Source: Archangium violaceum (lineage in GTDB: Bacteria; Myxococcota; Myxococcia; Myxococcales; Myxococcaceae). From it: 64,000 nucleotides of DNA. The position numbers were made by a program, and so were the translations under genes. Below are positions 1 through 8,523 of this stretch, piece by piece. A model generated the notes under the pieces. The model was not told where the DNA came from. It made no database searches and worked only from the letters and a program-made list of their open reading frames with translations. Each line of letters opens with the position of its first letter. Within the stretch, counting starts at the first letter, position 1. The stretch is taken from positions 4,713,501 through 4,777,500 of the forward strand of contig NZ_CP069338.1 in assembly GCF_016859125.1 (NCBI RefSeq), in the 5' to 3' direction.

Positions 1-1354
1 TGCGGGCCACCTTCAGGTCGTGCGTCGAGCCGGACATCATCGCGTCGCCCTCGGACCGGAGGAGGACGTAGGAGTACCTGCCGTCTTCGTTTTCATGGAT
101 CACGCTCGGAGGCGCGGGAGGCTTCGCCGGGGCGGCGGGCTGCGCGGCGGCGACGCGGGGCGCGGGGGCCGGGGCCTTCAGGGCGGGCAGGGCGGCGGGG
201 GGCACCAGGGGCTTCACGGGCTCGGCGGGACGCGCGGCCGTGGCGGGCGCCTGGGCGGCGGGGGGCGGCGCGGGTGGAGTGGCGGGCGTCTCGCGGGCCA
301 CCACCTGGAAGGGGATGATCGCCACCAGGGCGAGGCCTCCCAGGGTCCAGCGCGTCCAGCGGCGGTGCTTCGATTCGGTCCCAGCATGTTCCAGCATGGC
401 GATCCTCCGTTTGAGGGCTGCGAGGTGTGACGATGCACCGGACGCCGCCGCGGCAGCCGGAGCGCGGGCGACACCGAAGATGAGCAGGAGCCGCCCGTAC
501 TCGCGGGGCGCGGCACCGGTGGCCTGGAGCGCGGCGGCGTCACAGGCCTCCTCTCGGGCGAGCGCGTACTCACGGCACGCCCTCCGCACGAGCGGATGGA
601 AGAAGAGCGCCGCCTGCGCGAGCGCTGGCACCCAGCCGAGCCACAGGTCCCCGCGCCGCACGTGGGCGAGCTCGTGCGCCAGCGCCATGCGCTGCTCCAG
701 GGGGGACAGCGTCTCCAGGGCCTTGCGCGGCAGGATGACCTCGGGGCGCAGCGGGCCGAGCGCGAGCGGGCTCGGCGCATGCTCGGAGACGAGCAGCCGG
801 GGGACTCGAGAGAGGCCCAGCTCCCGCCCGAGTGCCGCCGCGGCCTGGTGGAGCGAGGCGTCCTCCAGCGGCCGGGCCTCGCGCCGGATGCGGCGCAGCT
901 GCGCGAGCCCCCGCATCAGCTCCCGCCCCTGCCACGCGATGCCCCCGAGCCACACGAGCAACGCCCCCCAGACGAGCGCCGTCCAGCCCCTGCGCATTCC
1001 GGCGTGTTCCCTCGCGTGCACCCCGGGCGTGGGCCCATCACCGCGCTTCCTCTCGCCCGCCCCCACCTGCGCGAGAGCCGGCGCCGGGGCCACCTCCTCC
1101 ACGACGGCCACGCGAGCCTCGGGCGCGGGCAGCAGCGGCAGGCGCACCGCGACGGGCGCGCACAGGCCCACCAGACACTTGAGCCCCACCAGCCACCACA
1201 GCGTGGTGCGCACGGACGCGGGCAGCCTCGGCAGCGCGCGCGTGAGCGCCCACACGGCCAATGCCCAGAGCGCTCCCTGCCACGTCACCTGCCAGAGCGC
1301 CCGCAGGACACCGGGCCCGAGCTCCATCACCGCGTGCGGTTCCAGGGCGCTCAT
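1..1354 (-). CDS. BlaR1-type M56 family metallopeptidase (partial)
   Basis: Membrane zinc metallopeptidase of the BlaR1/MecR1 (M56) family, which in known systems senses a signal and inactivates the partner repressor BlaI. The reading frame stays open to the window edge, so about 451 N-terminal residues are visible and the C-terminus is missing. The zinc motif HELAH lies near residues 227-231, followed by an EEACDAAAL segment that can supply the third ligand. Hydrophobic segments occur near the N-terminus, before the zinc motif and just after it, followed by an Ala/Pro-rich linker. The ATG overlaps the blaI stop in ATGA, so the two are translationally coupled. No beta-lactamase gene is adjacent, so the target regulon is unknown. 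Confidence 0.85.
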   Translation of the reverse strand, partial: MSALEPHAVMELGPGVLRALWQVTWQGALWALAVWALTRALPRLPASVRTTLWWLVGLKCLVGLCAPVAVRLPLLPAPEARVAVVEEVAPAPALAQVGAGERKRGDGPTPGVHAREHAGMRRGWTALVWGALLVWLGGIAWQGRELMRGLAQLRRIRREARPLEDASLHQAAAALGRELGLSRVPRLLVSEHAPSPLALGPLRPEVILPRKALETLSPLEQRMALAHELAHVRRGDLWLGWVPALAQAALFFHPLVRRACREYALAREEACDAAALQATGAAPREYGRLLLIFGVARAPAAAAASGASSHLAALKRRIAMLEHAGTESKHRRWTRWTLGGLALVAIIPFQVVARETPATPPAPPPAAQAPATAARPAEPVKPLVPPAALPALKAPAPAPRVAAAQPAAPAKPPAPPSVIHENEDGRYSYVLLRSEGDAMMSGSTHDLKVAR

Positions 1355-1737
1355 TCCTCCCCCTCCTTCTTCGACTTGAGCCGGGCGACGGCCTCTTCCA
1401 GCTGGCGCAGCTCCTCGTCGCTGACCTCGTCGGCCTGGGACAGCCACGTGGCGAAGGGGGACAGCGAGCCCGCCAGGGACTTCTGCACGAAGTCCCCCAC
1501 CACGCCGCGCAGCAGCTCCGCCAGCGGCACGCTCGAGCTGTACTGGTAGACGCCCTCCACCTTGTTCCGGGTGAGGTGTCCCTTGCTCCGCAGCCGCTCC
1601 ATCACCGTGAGGATGGTGGAGCGCGCCAGCCCCTGCGGCTCACCGAACTTCTCCGCCACCTCTCCCACGGTGGCCGGGCCGTGCTCCGCCACCCAGCGCA
1701 GCACCGCCAACTCCTGGTCTCCCACCGGCTTCTTCAT
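1351..1737 (-). CDS. blaI: BlaI/MecI/CopY family transcriptional repressor
   Basis: Winged-helix repressor of 128 residues, typical for BlaI/MecI. The N-terminal half carries the expected pattern (DQELAVLRWV, then PATVGEVAEKF and ARSTILTVMERLRSKGHL), and the C-terminal half is a dimerisation segment ending in a charged coiled helix. I chose the ATG at 1737 with a GGTGGGG upstream; a GTG at 1770 would extend the protein into the operator DNA. It overlaps the M56 peptidase start by four bases. Two dyads just upstream fit BlaI sites, so autorepression relieved by cleavage by the partner peptidase is the expected mechanism. Confidence 0.93.
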   Translation of the reverse strand: MKKPVGDQELAVLRWVAEHGPATVGEVAEKFGEPQGLARSTILTVMERLRSKGHLTRNKVEGVYQYSSSVPLAELLRGVVGDFVQKSLAGSLSPFATWLSQADEVSDEELRQLEEAVARLKSKKEGEE

Positions 1738-1751
1738 GCACCCCACCCGCG

Positions 1752-1769
1752 TGACTACAAGTGTCGTCA
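1752..1769. promoter_or_regulatory. Putative BlaI operator, proximal dyad
   Basis: TGACTACAAGTGTCGTCA is an 18-bp inverted repeat with one mismatch between 7-base arms; the pairing extends one base further on both sides. It lies between the predicted -10 and the blaI ATG, where binding would block initiation. The ACTACA/TGTAGT character fits known BlaI operators. Confidence 0.7.
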
Positions 1770-1775
1770 CGAAGC

Positions 1776-1804
1776 AAGGTATCGGTGACTACGGTTGTAG
1801 TCAA
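1776..1804 (-). promoter_or_regulatory. Putative sigma70-type promoter of blaI-M56
   Basis: On the minus strand TTGACT (1804-1799) is followed after 17 bases by TACCTT (1781-1776). The -35 sits inside the distal dyad, so repressor binding would occlude it. The -10 is a weak match, so this is a prediction from spacing and context. Confidence 0.5.
1786..1803. promoter_or_regulatory. Putative BlaI operator, distal dyad
   Basis: TGACTACGGTTGTAGTCA has perfect 7-base arms (TGACTAC/GTAGTCA) around GGTT. Its centre is 34 bp from that of the proximal dyad, about three helical turns. It overlaps the predicted -35 box. Confidence 0.75.
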
Positions 1805-1820
1805 GCCGGGGGAGGTGGGC

Positions 1821-3548
1821 TCAGGAGCTCTCGCGCTCGAGCACCAGCGGCGTCCAGTCCACGCCCAGGGACAGGCGGGGGACGGTGACACCGCCGTCCG
1901 GGGCGGCGGTGATGGTGCCGCTGGCCTTGCCGAAGCTCCAGCGGATGCGCTCGCCCGGCAGACAGTGGAAGCGCTGCACGCGCCGGGGCGTCACGTCCAC
2001 CACGGGTGTGCGGGTGACACCGGGGCCGAGCACCGCGCGCAGCGGCAACACGAAGCGCCCCCGCGTATCCACCAGGCCTTTGGAGTCCCAGCGCAGCGAG
2101 CGGTTGAGCATGCCCGCCACGTCCCCATCCCAGCCCGTGTCGCCGGCGACCTTCGGGTCTCCCGCGTAGCCGGAGTCGTTGCGCCATGGCTGGCGCCCGT
2201 TGCCCCCGCTGCCCGGGTTGCCGTCCCACGAGGAGCGGCTGAAGGCGGGGAAGGCCTGGTCCCGCCGCAGGAGGGTCCGCGCGTCCGTGCGCGGGTTCCA
2301 GCCGCGGTCCCACCAACGCGCGCCCAGCCAGGGATCGGTCTCCACGTGTCCGCCCTCGTCCCAGACGGCGACGTGGCCGATGTGCCAGGACTGCAGCGCT
2401 TCGTAGAAGGAGGCACCCGTGAGGGGGCTGGGCCCCACCACGGAGCCGAAGTGGATGATGGGATCGTCCTTGCCGTGCTCCAGGAAGAGGAACTGCGAGC
2501 GCGCGCCGGGCTCGTCGCGCAGGGCGCGCGTCAGGTCCAGGCGGCTCCAGACGCCCAGGCCCCGCGCGTCCGGCACCTCCTCCTCGGGCATGCCCCACAG
2601 CGAGGAGAGCTGCGCGAGCCGCCAGGGACGGTGGGCCCGCGCCACCGGCTGCGCGTGTCTGGCGAACACTCCCGCGAAGTGTCGCGCGTCCAGCAGGCCC
2701 AGCGCCAGCGCGCCCGCGCCGCCCATGGAGTCTCCCTCCACGAAGACGCGCTCGGGGTCCGCGCCAGGGTAGCTGCGCAGCACCCACTCCAGCAGCGCCA
2801 GCACCCGGCGCGCGGTGTACGGCGGCACGGCCGTTCCCTGCACCGGGCCCCGGGGCAGGCTCTCGGAGTAGCCCCACCAGTAGGTGAGGTTCGGGTCACT
2901 CGGCTGGATGATGAAGCGATCCGTGGACACCTGCGCCGTGGGCGGCCAGTTGCCCACGCCGTGCAGGCTCACCGTCACCGGCATGGGGTTGCCGGCCATG
3001 GCGGCCAGCGGCACCGTCACCACCGCGGGGAAGGTGCGCCCGGCGTAACCGGGGCTGTCCAGCCACGTGTCCGTGGGCTGCTCCAGTGTCAGGCGCAGGC
3101 TGCCGGGCAACTCCTCGCGCTGGACGATGCGCGGCTCGGGCGGGCGCACGGTGTCGCGCACGGCGATCGTCATCCGCGCCTCCGTCGTGGCGTGGTCGTC
3201 CCGGGCGGTGAAGGTGACCTCGTGGCGCCACCCACCCTGGATGAAGTCCGGTTGGAAGGTGAGCGTGCGAGCGGGCTCGTCCCAGTGCGCCCCCGGCGGC
3301 AGCCCGTCCGCGAAGATGCGGAGGTTGCCCCGCGCGCCCTCCACCTGGACGCTGACGCGCAGCACCTCCTCCTCGTTCACGCTCTGCAGGGGCGGGACCC
3401 GCAGCGTGAGCCTCTGGGGAATCAACGGCTCGGTCTCCGACTGCGCGGACGCGGACCGCGGCGGGTCGAACACCCCCACGAGCAGCAACGCCAGGACCAC
3501 CGCGAGGTGCCGCGGATTGCAAGACTGGAACATCCACACCCGACGCAT
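1821..3548 (-). CDS. Secreted alpha/beta-hydrolase (esterase-like)
   Basis: A 575-residue exported protein. A signal peptide spans about residues 1-36 (hydrophobic core AVVLALLLVGVF, then ASA). Residues around 40-160 look like a beta-rich accessory region. The C-terminal part has alpha/beta-hydrolase features: VSLHGVGNWPP resembles an oxyanion-hole strand, and VEGDSMGGAGALALGL has the nucleophile elbow G-D-S-M-G. A later HGKDD may supply the catalytic Asp. The combination resembles secreted PHB-depolymerase or feruloyl-esterase-like proteins, but the substrate cannot be read. An ATG 15 bases downstream is an alternative start. It is probably a separate transcription unit upstream of blaI. Confidence 0.7.
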   Translation of the reverse strand: MRRVWMFQSCNPRHLAVVLALLLVGVFDPPRSASAQSETEPLIPQRLTLRVPPLQSVNEEEVLRVSVQVEGARGNLRIFADGLPPGAHWDEPARTLTFQPDFIQGGWRHEVTFTARDDHATTEARMTIAVRDTVRPPEPRIVQREELPGSLRLTLEQPTDTWLDSPGYAGRTFPAVVTVPLAAMAGNPMPVTVSLHGVGNWPPTAQVSTDRFIIQPSDPNLTYWWGYSESLPRGPVQGTAVPPYTARRVLALLEWVLRSYPGADPERVFVEGDSMGGAGALALGLLDARHFAGVFARHAQPVARAHRPWRLAQLSSLWGMPEEEVPDARGLGVWSRLDLTRALRDEPGARSQFLFLEHGKDDPIIHFGSVVGPSPLTGASFYEALQSWHIGHVAVWDEGGHVETDPWLGARWWDRGWNPRTDARTLLRRDQAFPAFSRSSWDGNPGSGGNGRQPWRNDSGYAGDPKVAGDTGWDGDVAGMLNRSLRWDSKGLVDTRGRFVLPLRAVLGPGVTRTPVVDVTPRRVQRFHCLPGERIRWSFGKASGTITAAPDGGVTVPRLSLGVDWTPLVLERESS

Positions 3549-3663
3549 CGTGCCACACCCTCACGAACGGCTTCAGAGGGGACCGAGGTCCCCGAGCCGC
3601 GGTTCTCGGCCCTGCTCTGTCATTGAGCAAACCGCATGCCCCTGACACGGAGGCGCGGCGTGT

Positions 3664-4437
3664 TCACGGATGGTCCGGGTGGAGCCGGTGCCTCCACCTG
3701 GAGCGTTGGGAGGTGAGGTTCCGGTTCTCGAAGAGCTTCACCAGCACGAGCCCCGCGACGAAGCCGCCCACGTGGGCCCAGACGGCCACCCCGCCGCCGC
3801 CCTCGGCGCTGAGCTGATTGAGCTGGGGCAGGCCGGTGATGACCTGGAGGCCGAACCAGTAGAGCAACACCACCCAGGCGGGCAGGGGGATGATGCGGAT
3901 GATGATGATGATGATGAAGAGCATGTTCACCCGCACGCGCGGGTAGAGGATGAGGTAGGCCCCCATCACCCCGGAGATGGCGCCCGAGGCCCCGACCATG
4001 GGAATGGGCGAGGAGGGGTCCACCGCCACCTGGGCCGCCGCCGCCGCCAGGCCACACACCACGTAGAAGACGAGGAAGCGCAGCCGGCCCATGCTGTCCT
4101 CGACGTTGTTGCCGAAGACCCAGAAGAAGAGGCAGTTGCCCAGGATGTGGCCCCAGCTCCCGTGGAGGAACATGGAGGTGAGGGGCGTGAGGCGGTTGAT
4201 GGGCTCCTGATCGACCACGCACGCCAGCCCGTCTCCGAGTGGCACCGGCAGTCCCACCGGGGCCCGTCCGGTGAGCTCGCCCGGGACGAGCCCGAGGTTG
4301 CACACGCTGGAGACGAGGCTCAGGGGGTCGAGGCCGGCACCCTGGATGAAGACCCAGGTGGCTCCGATGGCACCGAGCAGCAGATAGGTGACGATCGGCG
4401 TGCGGAGTGTGGGGTTGTCATCACTGAGAGGAATCAT
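3664..4437 (-). CDS. Rhomboid family intramembrane serine protease
   Basis: Polytopic membrane protease of 257 residues that would cut transmembrane segments of client proteins. The rhomboid signatures are complete: HGSWGHILGN at 92-101 in the second helix, the catalytic serine Ser151 in GASGAISG, and the catalytic His222 in AHVGG. At least six hydrophobic segments are visible. A run of six isoleucines (175-180) is encoded by an ATC tandem repeat. The short tail is basic and histidine-rich. It diverges from the downstream hydrolase, and the 120-bp gap holds both promoters. Confidence 0.93.
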   Translation of the reverse strand: MIPLSDDNPTLRTPIVTYLLLGAIGATWVFIQGAGLDPLSLVSSVCNLGLVPGELTGRAPVGLPVPLGDGLACVVDQEPINRLTPLTSMFLHGSWGHILGNCLFFWVFGNNVEDSMGRLRFLVFYVVCGLAAAAAQVAVDPSSPIPMVGASGAISGVMGAYLILYPRVRVNMLFIIIIIIRIIPLPAWVVLLYWFGLQVITGLPQLNQLSAEGGGGVAVWAHVGGFVAGLVLVKLFENRNLTSQRSRWRHRLHPDHP

Positions 4438-4559
4438 CGGGCGGCTCCATCATGTCCATGACGCAGCCGCGAGGCACTGATTTCCGCGCGTGTATGGCGG
4501 CGGACGTCCCGGCCGGGAGCCGCTTCCGTCCGGGGAGGAGCGACCCTAGCTGTGTGCGC

Positions 4560-5507
4560 ATGACCGCCATTACTCCGCTCTTGATTCCGCTGCCCGGCCT
4601 GCGCGTGCAGGCGCTGGAGGCCGGCCCCTCCGATGGGCCGCTGGTGCTCCTGCTCCACGGTTTCCCCGAGCTGTCCGAGAGCTGGCGCGAGGTGCTGCCC
4701 CGGCTGGCCGAGGCGGGCTTCCGCGCGGTGGCGCCGGACCTGCGGGGCTATGGCGGCACGGACCGGCCCAGGAAGGGCTATGACACCGGTACGCTGGCCA
4801 ACGATGTCGTCCAGATGGCGCGCTACCTCCAGCCGGACCGGCCCGTGTACCTCGTGGGCCACGACTGGGGCGGGGCCATCGCCTACCACGTGGCCGCCCA
4901 CCACCCGGAGGTGGTGGACCGTCTGGCCATCATCAACGCCCCGCATCCGTTGGTGATGGCGCGGGAACTCTGGAAGCCCGGGCAGCTCGTGCGCTCCTGG
5001 TACATGTTCTTCTTCCAGATTCCGTACCTGCCCGAGCGCCTGCTCTCCGCGCGAGGGGGCGCGCTGGTGCCGCGCGTGCTGCGCGGGGCGATGGTGGACC
5101 CGTCGCGCGTGCCCCCGGGGCGTCTGGCGGAGTACGAGGCCAACTTCTCGAGCCGGGAGGCGGCGCGCGCGGCCATCGACTACTACCGCCAGGCGTTCCG
5201 CCGCAACCTCTCTCCCAGGGGGCTGCGCGAGTCGAGGAACTTCCCGCGCATCCGCGCGCCCTTCCTGCTCATCTGGGGCGAGCAGGACATCGCCCTGCGC
5301 AAGTCGCTCACGAAGGGGTTGGAGCCGTACTTCGAACAGCGGCCCGTCGTGCACTACCTGCCCGAGGAGGGCCACTTCGTGCCGTTGGAGGCCCCGGAGA
5401 AGGTGGCGGCGCTGCTCCTCGAGCACTTCTCCGCGGAGCGTCCCGTGGAGGAGGAGTGGGCCTCGCGAGAGGACATGCACGCAGGGGAGCCGCGGCCCCC
5501 GGCGTGA
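4560..5507 (+). CDS. Alpha/beta-hydrolase, epoxide hydrolase-like
   Basis: A 315-residue cytoplasmic hydrolase. It carries HGFPELSESW (oxyanion hole HGFP), the nucleophile elbow GHDWGG with Asp as nucleophile, an acid in WGEQD, and the base in EEGHFVPLE. An Asp nucleophile with HGFPE is typical of epoxide hydrolases and haloalkane dehalogenases, so epoxide hydrolysis is the best guess; the substrate is unknown. I chose the ATG at 4560 because homology begins just after it. GGGGAGGAG at 4532-4540 is rather far upstream, so the in-frame GTG at 4554 is also possible. An upstream extension to 4452 is unlikely to be translated. Confidence 0.85.
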   Translation: MTAITPLLIPLPGLRVQALEAGPSDGPLVLLLHGFPELSESWREVLPRLAEAGFRAVAPDLRGYGGTDRPRKGYDTGTLANDVVQMARYLQPDRPVYLVGHDWGGAIAYHVAAHHPEVVDRLAIINAPHPLVMARELWKPGQLVRSWYMFFFQIPYLPERLLSARGGALVPRVLRGAMVDPSRVPPGRLAEYEANFSSREAARAAIDYYRQAFRRNLSPRGLRESRNFPRIRAPFLLIWGEQDIALRKSLTKGLEPYFEQRPVVHYLPEEGHFVPLEAPEKVAALLLEHFSAERPVEEEWASREDMHAGEPRPPA

Positions 5508-5515
5508 GACGTCCG

Positions 5516-5560
5516 GCTCACTCCTCCCGGGCTCACTCCTCCCGGGCTCACTCCTCGAGG
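5516..5560. repeat. 15-bp tandem repeat across a stop codon
   Basis: Three 15-bp units, GCTCACTCCTCCCGG twice exactly and then GCTCACTCCTCGAGG. Each unit carries the same minus-strand TGA in the same frame. The third unit is the real end of the YkgJ-type gene, so its last codons and stop have been copied twice downstream. Confidence 0.9.
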
Positions 5561-6069
5561 TAGAGCTTGCGCACCAGTTCCTCGTATTTCTCCGGCGGGA
5601 GGTTGGCCTTCTCCAACGCCTGCCGGAGCTGCTCGCCCTTCTTGTACACGGCCGAATAGCCGCACTCGGGGAGGAACTCCGGCAGCGCCGAGTAGGCGAG
5701 GTTGCGCGGGTAGTCCCTGCACATCCCCGGCCGGCTGTCGTAGGAGTCGCACTGCTTCGTCACCGGATCATAGTGCGTGCAGCGGAAGACGAAGAGCTTG
5801 TGCCGGCGGTCCTCGCTCACGTACTCGAAGCCGTTCACGAGCCGGTGCCAGGTGAGCGTGAGCCAGCGCAGCGAGCGCAGGTGGAACACGGGCCGGCTCA
5901 CGGCGATGACGGGCGTCTCGCAGCAGCGGCCACAGCCATTGCAGGCCCCGGTGAGGCGGTAGCGCGGCTCGCCCTGGGCGCGCAGCACCAGGCGCGTCAG
6001 GGAGAGGTCGATGGTGTAGCGGATCAACGCGAGCCGTTTGATGGCCCGGCGGATGAGCCCATCCCTCAT
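5548..6069 (-). CDS. YkgJ family cysteine cluster protein
   Basis: A 173-residue protein with the metal-binding cluster of YkgJ (UPF0153): CNGCGRCCE at 43-51, then a Cys in FRCTHYD, CDSYDSRPGMCRDYP and a final Cys in LPECGY. The family is thought to bind an Fe-S cluster or zinc; the biochemical role is unknown. It is the only minus-strand gene between two unrelated units and is followed by the triplicated stop repeat. The ATG at 6069 is the only sensible start. Confidence 0.88.
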   Translation of the reverse strand: MRDGLIRRAIKRLALIRYTIDLSLTRLVLRAQGEPRYRLTGACNGCGRCCETPVIAVSRPVFHLRSLRWLTLTWHRLVNGFEYVSEDRRHKLFVFRCTHYDPVTKQCDSYDSRPGMCRDYPRNLAYSALPEFLPECGYSAVYKKGEQLRQALEKANLPPEKYEELVRKLYLEE

Positions 6070-6097
6070 GGTGGGGCCAGTCTACCAGAGGGGCCGT

Positions 6098-8323
6098 TCA
6101 CGACGCTTCCTCGGCCAGGAGGTAGGGGAGCTCCAGCGTGAACGTGGCCCCATGTCCGGGCCCCTCGCTGTGCGCCACCAGCGAGCCCCCCAGCTCCTGG
6201 GCCGCCAGGGCGCTGGAGTGCAGGCCGAAGCCGTGCCCGTCCTCGCGGGTGGTGAAGCCGTATTGAAAGATGCGGGTGCTCAGCTCGGGGGCGATGCCCA
6301 TGCCGTTGTCCCGCACCTCGATGCGGACGCGCTGGGTGGGGGTGCGCTCCATCTTCACGGTCAGCCGCCGAGCATCCACGGGCACCGGCTCCAGGGCGTA
6401 CCCGGCGTTGCTGATGAGGTTGACGAGGATCATCAGCACCTTGTGCTTGTCGGTCATCAGGGGCGGCAGGGGAGTCATGTCCCGCTCCACCTTCACCTGG
6501 TGGCGGGTGAGCCCGTCCGAGTTGATGCGCAGCGCGTCCTCCACCAGCGCGTCCAGGTGGACGGGCTCGTCGTGCACCCGGGGCGTGCGGGCATAGTTCT
6601 GCTGCACCTTGACGATGTCGCCGATGTGCTCGGTGTACCGGCCCACGTCGTCGAGCAGGGTGAGGACCTCCCTGCGCTCCTCCAGCAGGTTCTGCCCCAG
6701 CCTGCTCAGGAAGGGCGTCACGTGCTGGCCGCGCTCGTCCCGGGTGAGGAAGGAGCAGAGGTTGGCCTGGTTCTCCTCGAGCATGTCCGCCACCCGGCTC
6801 ACCTGCTCGAGCCGCATCCGGCTCATCCGCTCCCGGGCGAGCTGCGCGGAGGCATAGACGCTGGTGAGCACGTTGCCCACGTTGTGCAGCACGTTGGTGG
6901 CGATCTCCGCCATGCCCGCGCGCCGGGCCGTCTGCACCAGCTGCCGGTGGACCTCCTTCAGCTCGCGGGTGCGCTCCTCCACCCGATGCTCCAGGCCCTC
7001 GTTGGCCTGGCGCAGGGCCTCCTCGCGATGCTGGACCTTGTCCGCCATCACCCGGAAGGCGCGGGCCAGCTGCCCCAGCTCGTCCTCGCGCGAGGTGTCC
7101 AGCTCGACATGGAAGTCCCCCGCGGCCACCCGGTCCGCGGCCCGCGTGAAGGCCAGCAGCGGGCGGGTGATCTGCTGCTTGAGCACCCAGGACATGATGA
7201 CCAGCTCCACCAGCAGCGAGAGGATGCCGAGCACCAGCACGTTGCGCGCCGCCCGGACCGCGGGCGCGGACACCACGCTCTCGGGCAGCACCGTGACGAA
7301 GTTCCAGCCGGGGCCCTCGAGCCGGGCCACGCCGAGGTACTCGGAGAACTCGGGCAGCTCCACCACCGCCCGGTCCAGCGCGCGGCCGCGCACCCGCTCG
7401 AACATCCTCCGCAGGTAGTACCGCTGCTCCTCGGGGACGACGAGGCCGCCGTTCTGCCCGGCGTCACGCAGGAGGTTGTAGACGCCGGTGGAGCTCTCCT
7501 GGGTTATCTGGGGATGGGCGATGAGCTCCCCGTCGTCGCGGAAGATCATGTTGTACGCGCCGGGCAGGTGGTCGTTGATGGTGCGGGTCATCAACTCCTC
7601 CAGGAGCACGTCGTGGCCGAACGTCGCGACGTACCGCCCGTTCATGTCCAGCGGCGTGGCGACCGAGACCATCCACTTCCGGGTGCCCTGGTCCGCGTAG
7701 ATGCCACTCCAGATGGTCTGCCGCGAGGGGTTGTTCTGGGGGCTGTTCGCGTTGAGGCCGAGCAACGACAGCTCCCCGCCCACGTCCTGGCACCAGGTGG
7801 GGCGCTCCGGCCAGTAGAGGATGATGACGCCCTCGGCCAGGACGACGTAGGTGTTCGTGAAGCGCGTGTGGAGGGCGGGCCCATACCAGGAGAGCACCTC
7901 ATGGGCGGCCAGGATGCGCCGGCGCAGCCCCTCGTCGAGCTGCCGGCCCCGGTTGACGACGACGCCCGGCATCCTCGTGCCGTCGAAGCCCTCGGGGCGG
8001 CTGCGCACGGTGCCGTCGGGCCTCGGCCCGAAGAGCTTGTCGAAGCGTTCGCCCACGTCCTCCTTCTCCAGGGCGAGGATCCTCTCCTCCAGGGCCCTCT
8101 TGATGACGACGTGGTTGTCCTGTGCCAGCACGAAGAGGGTCTGCTCGCGCTGGCTGCGCTCCGACACATGCCGCTCCAACCGCGCGAGATCCTCGGTGCG
8201 CACGGCGTTGAGCAGGTGGAGGTAGCTGACGAGCGTACCCAGGGCGATGACCCCGGCGATGCGTACGCCCATCTTGAGCAACGTCGAGCGGGACAGGGAG
8301 GGAGGGGGGCGGGGGGGCGACAT
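6098..8323 (-). CDS. Sensor histidine kinase (Cache-like, HAMP, LHNVGN-type H-box)
   Basis: Membrane sensor kinase of about 741 residues. An N-terminal transmembrane helix is followed by a roughly 300-residue extracytoplasmic region that looks like a double Cache sensor (KWMVSVATPLDMNGRYVATFG and a second, RYYLRRMFERV-like half). A second transmembrane helix leads into HAMP and a coiled coil. The H-box reads LHNVGNVL, the variant in which the phospho-His is followed by Asn-Val-Gly-Asn. The ATPase domain is complete (LVNLISNAGYAL, DNGMGI, HGFGLHSS). No response regulator is adjacent. An in-frame GTG at 8356 is an alternative start. Confidence 0.88.
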   Translation of the reverse strand: MSPPRPPPSLSRSTLLKMGVRIAGVIALGTLVSYLHLLNAVRTEDLARLERHVSERSQREQTLFVLAQDNHVVIKRALEERILALEKEDVGERFDKLFGPRPDGTVRSRPEGFDGTRMPGVVVNRGRQLDEGLRRRILAAHEVLSWYGPALHTRFTNTYVVLAEGVIILYWPERPTWCQDVGGELSLLGLNANSPQNNPSRQTIWSGIYADQGTRKWMVSVATPLDMNGRYVATFGHDVLLEELMTRTINDHLPGAYNMIFRDDGELIAHPQITQESSTGVYNLLRDAGQNGGLVVPEEQRYYLRRMFERVRGRALDRAVVELPEFSEYLGVARLEGPGWNFVTVLPESVVSAPAVRAARNVLVLGILSLLVELVIMSWVLKQQITRPLLAFTRAADRVAAGDFHVELDTSREDELGQLARAFRVMADKVQHREEALRQANEGLEHRVEERTRELKEVHRQLVQTARRAGMAEIATNVLHNVGNVLTSVYASAQLARERMSRMRLEQVSRVADMLEENQANLCSFLTRDERGQHVTPFLSRLGQNLLEERREVLTLLDDVGRYTEHIGDIVKVQQNYARTPRVHDEPVHLDALVEDALRINSDGLTRHQVKVERDMTPLPPLMTDKHKVLMILVNLISNAGYALEPVPVDARRLTVKMERTPTQRVRIEVRDNGMGIAPELSTRIFQYGFTTREDGHGFGLHSSALAAQELGGSLVAHSEGPGHGATFTLELPYLLAEEAS

Positions 8324-8523
8324 GAAGCGACCTGGCTCGAGCGGGTGTTCCTCCACTGAACAGTACGCTTTTCCTCGGCGGCGCGAATGTTCATTCCAAG
8401 CACGCTGCCGTGTTCCAGGCGCGCTGCACTGCCAGTGGGGTGCGTCAACGGTGGCTTGGCGGGGGCGGTACCCCGTGCTTCAAATCCCCTCCATCTCATC
8501 TTCAACAGTTGGGGGAGCTCGCA

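Noticed and set aside
1761-3626. A 621-codon plus-strand frame opposite the secreted hydrolase
   Set aside because: Shadow frame; it starts in the BlaI operator region and lacks a ribosome site.
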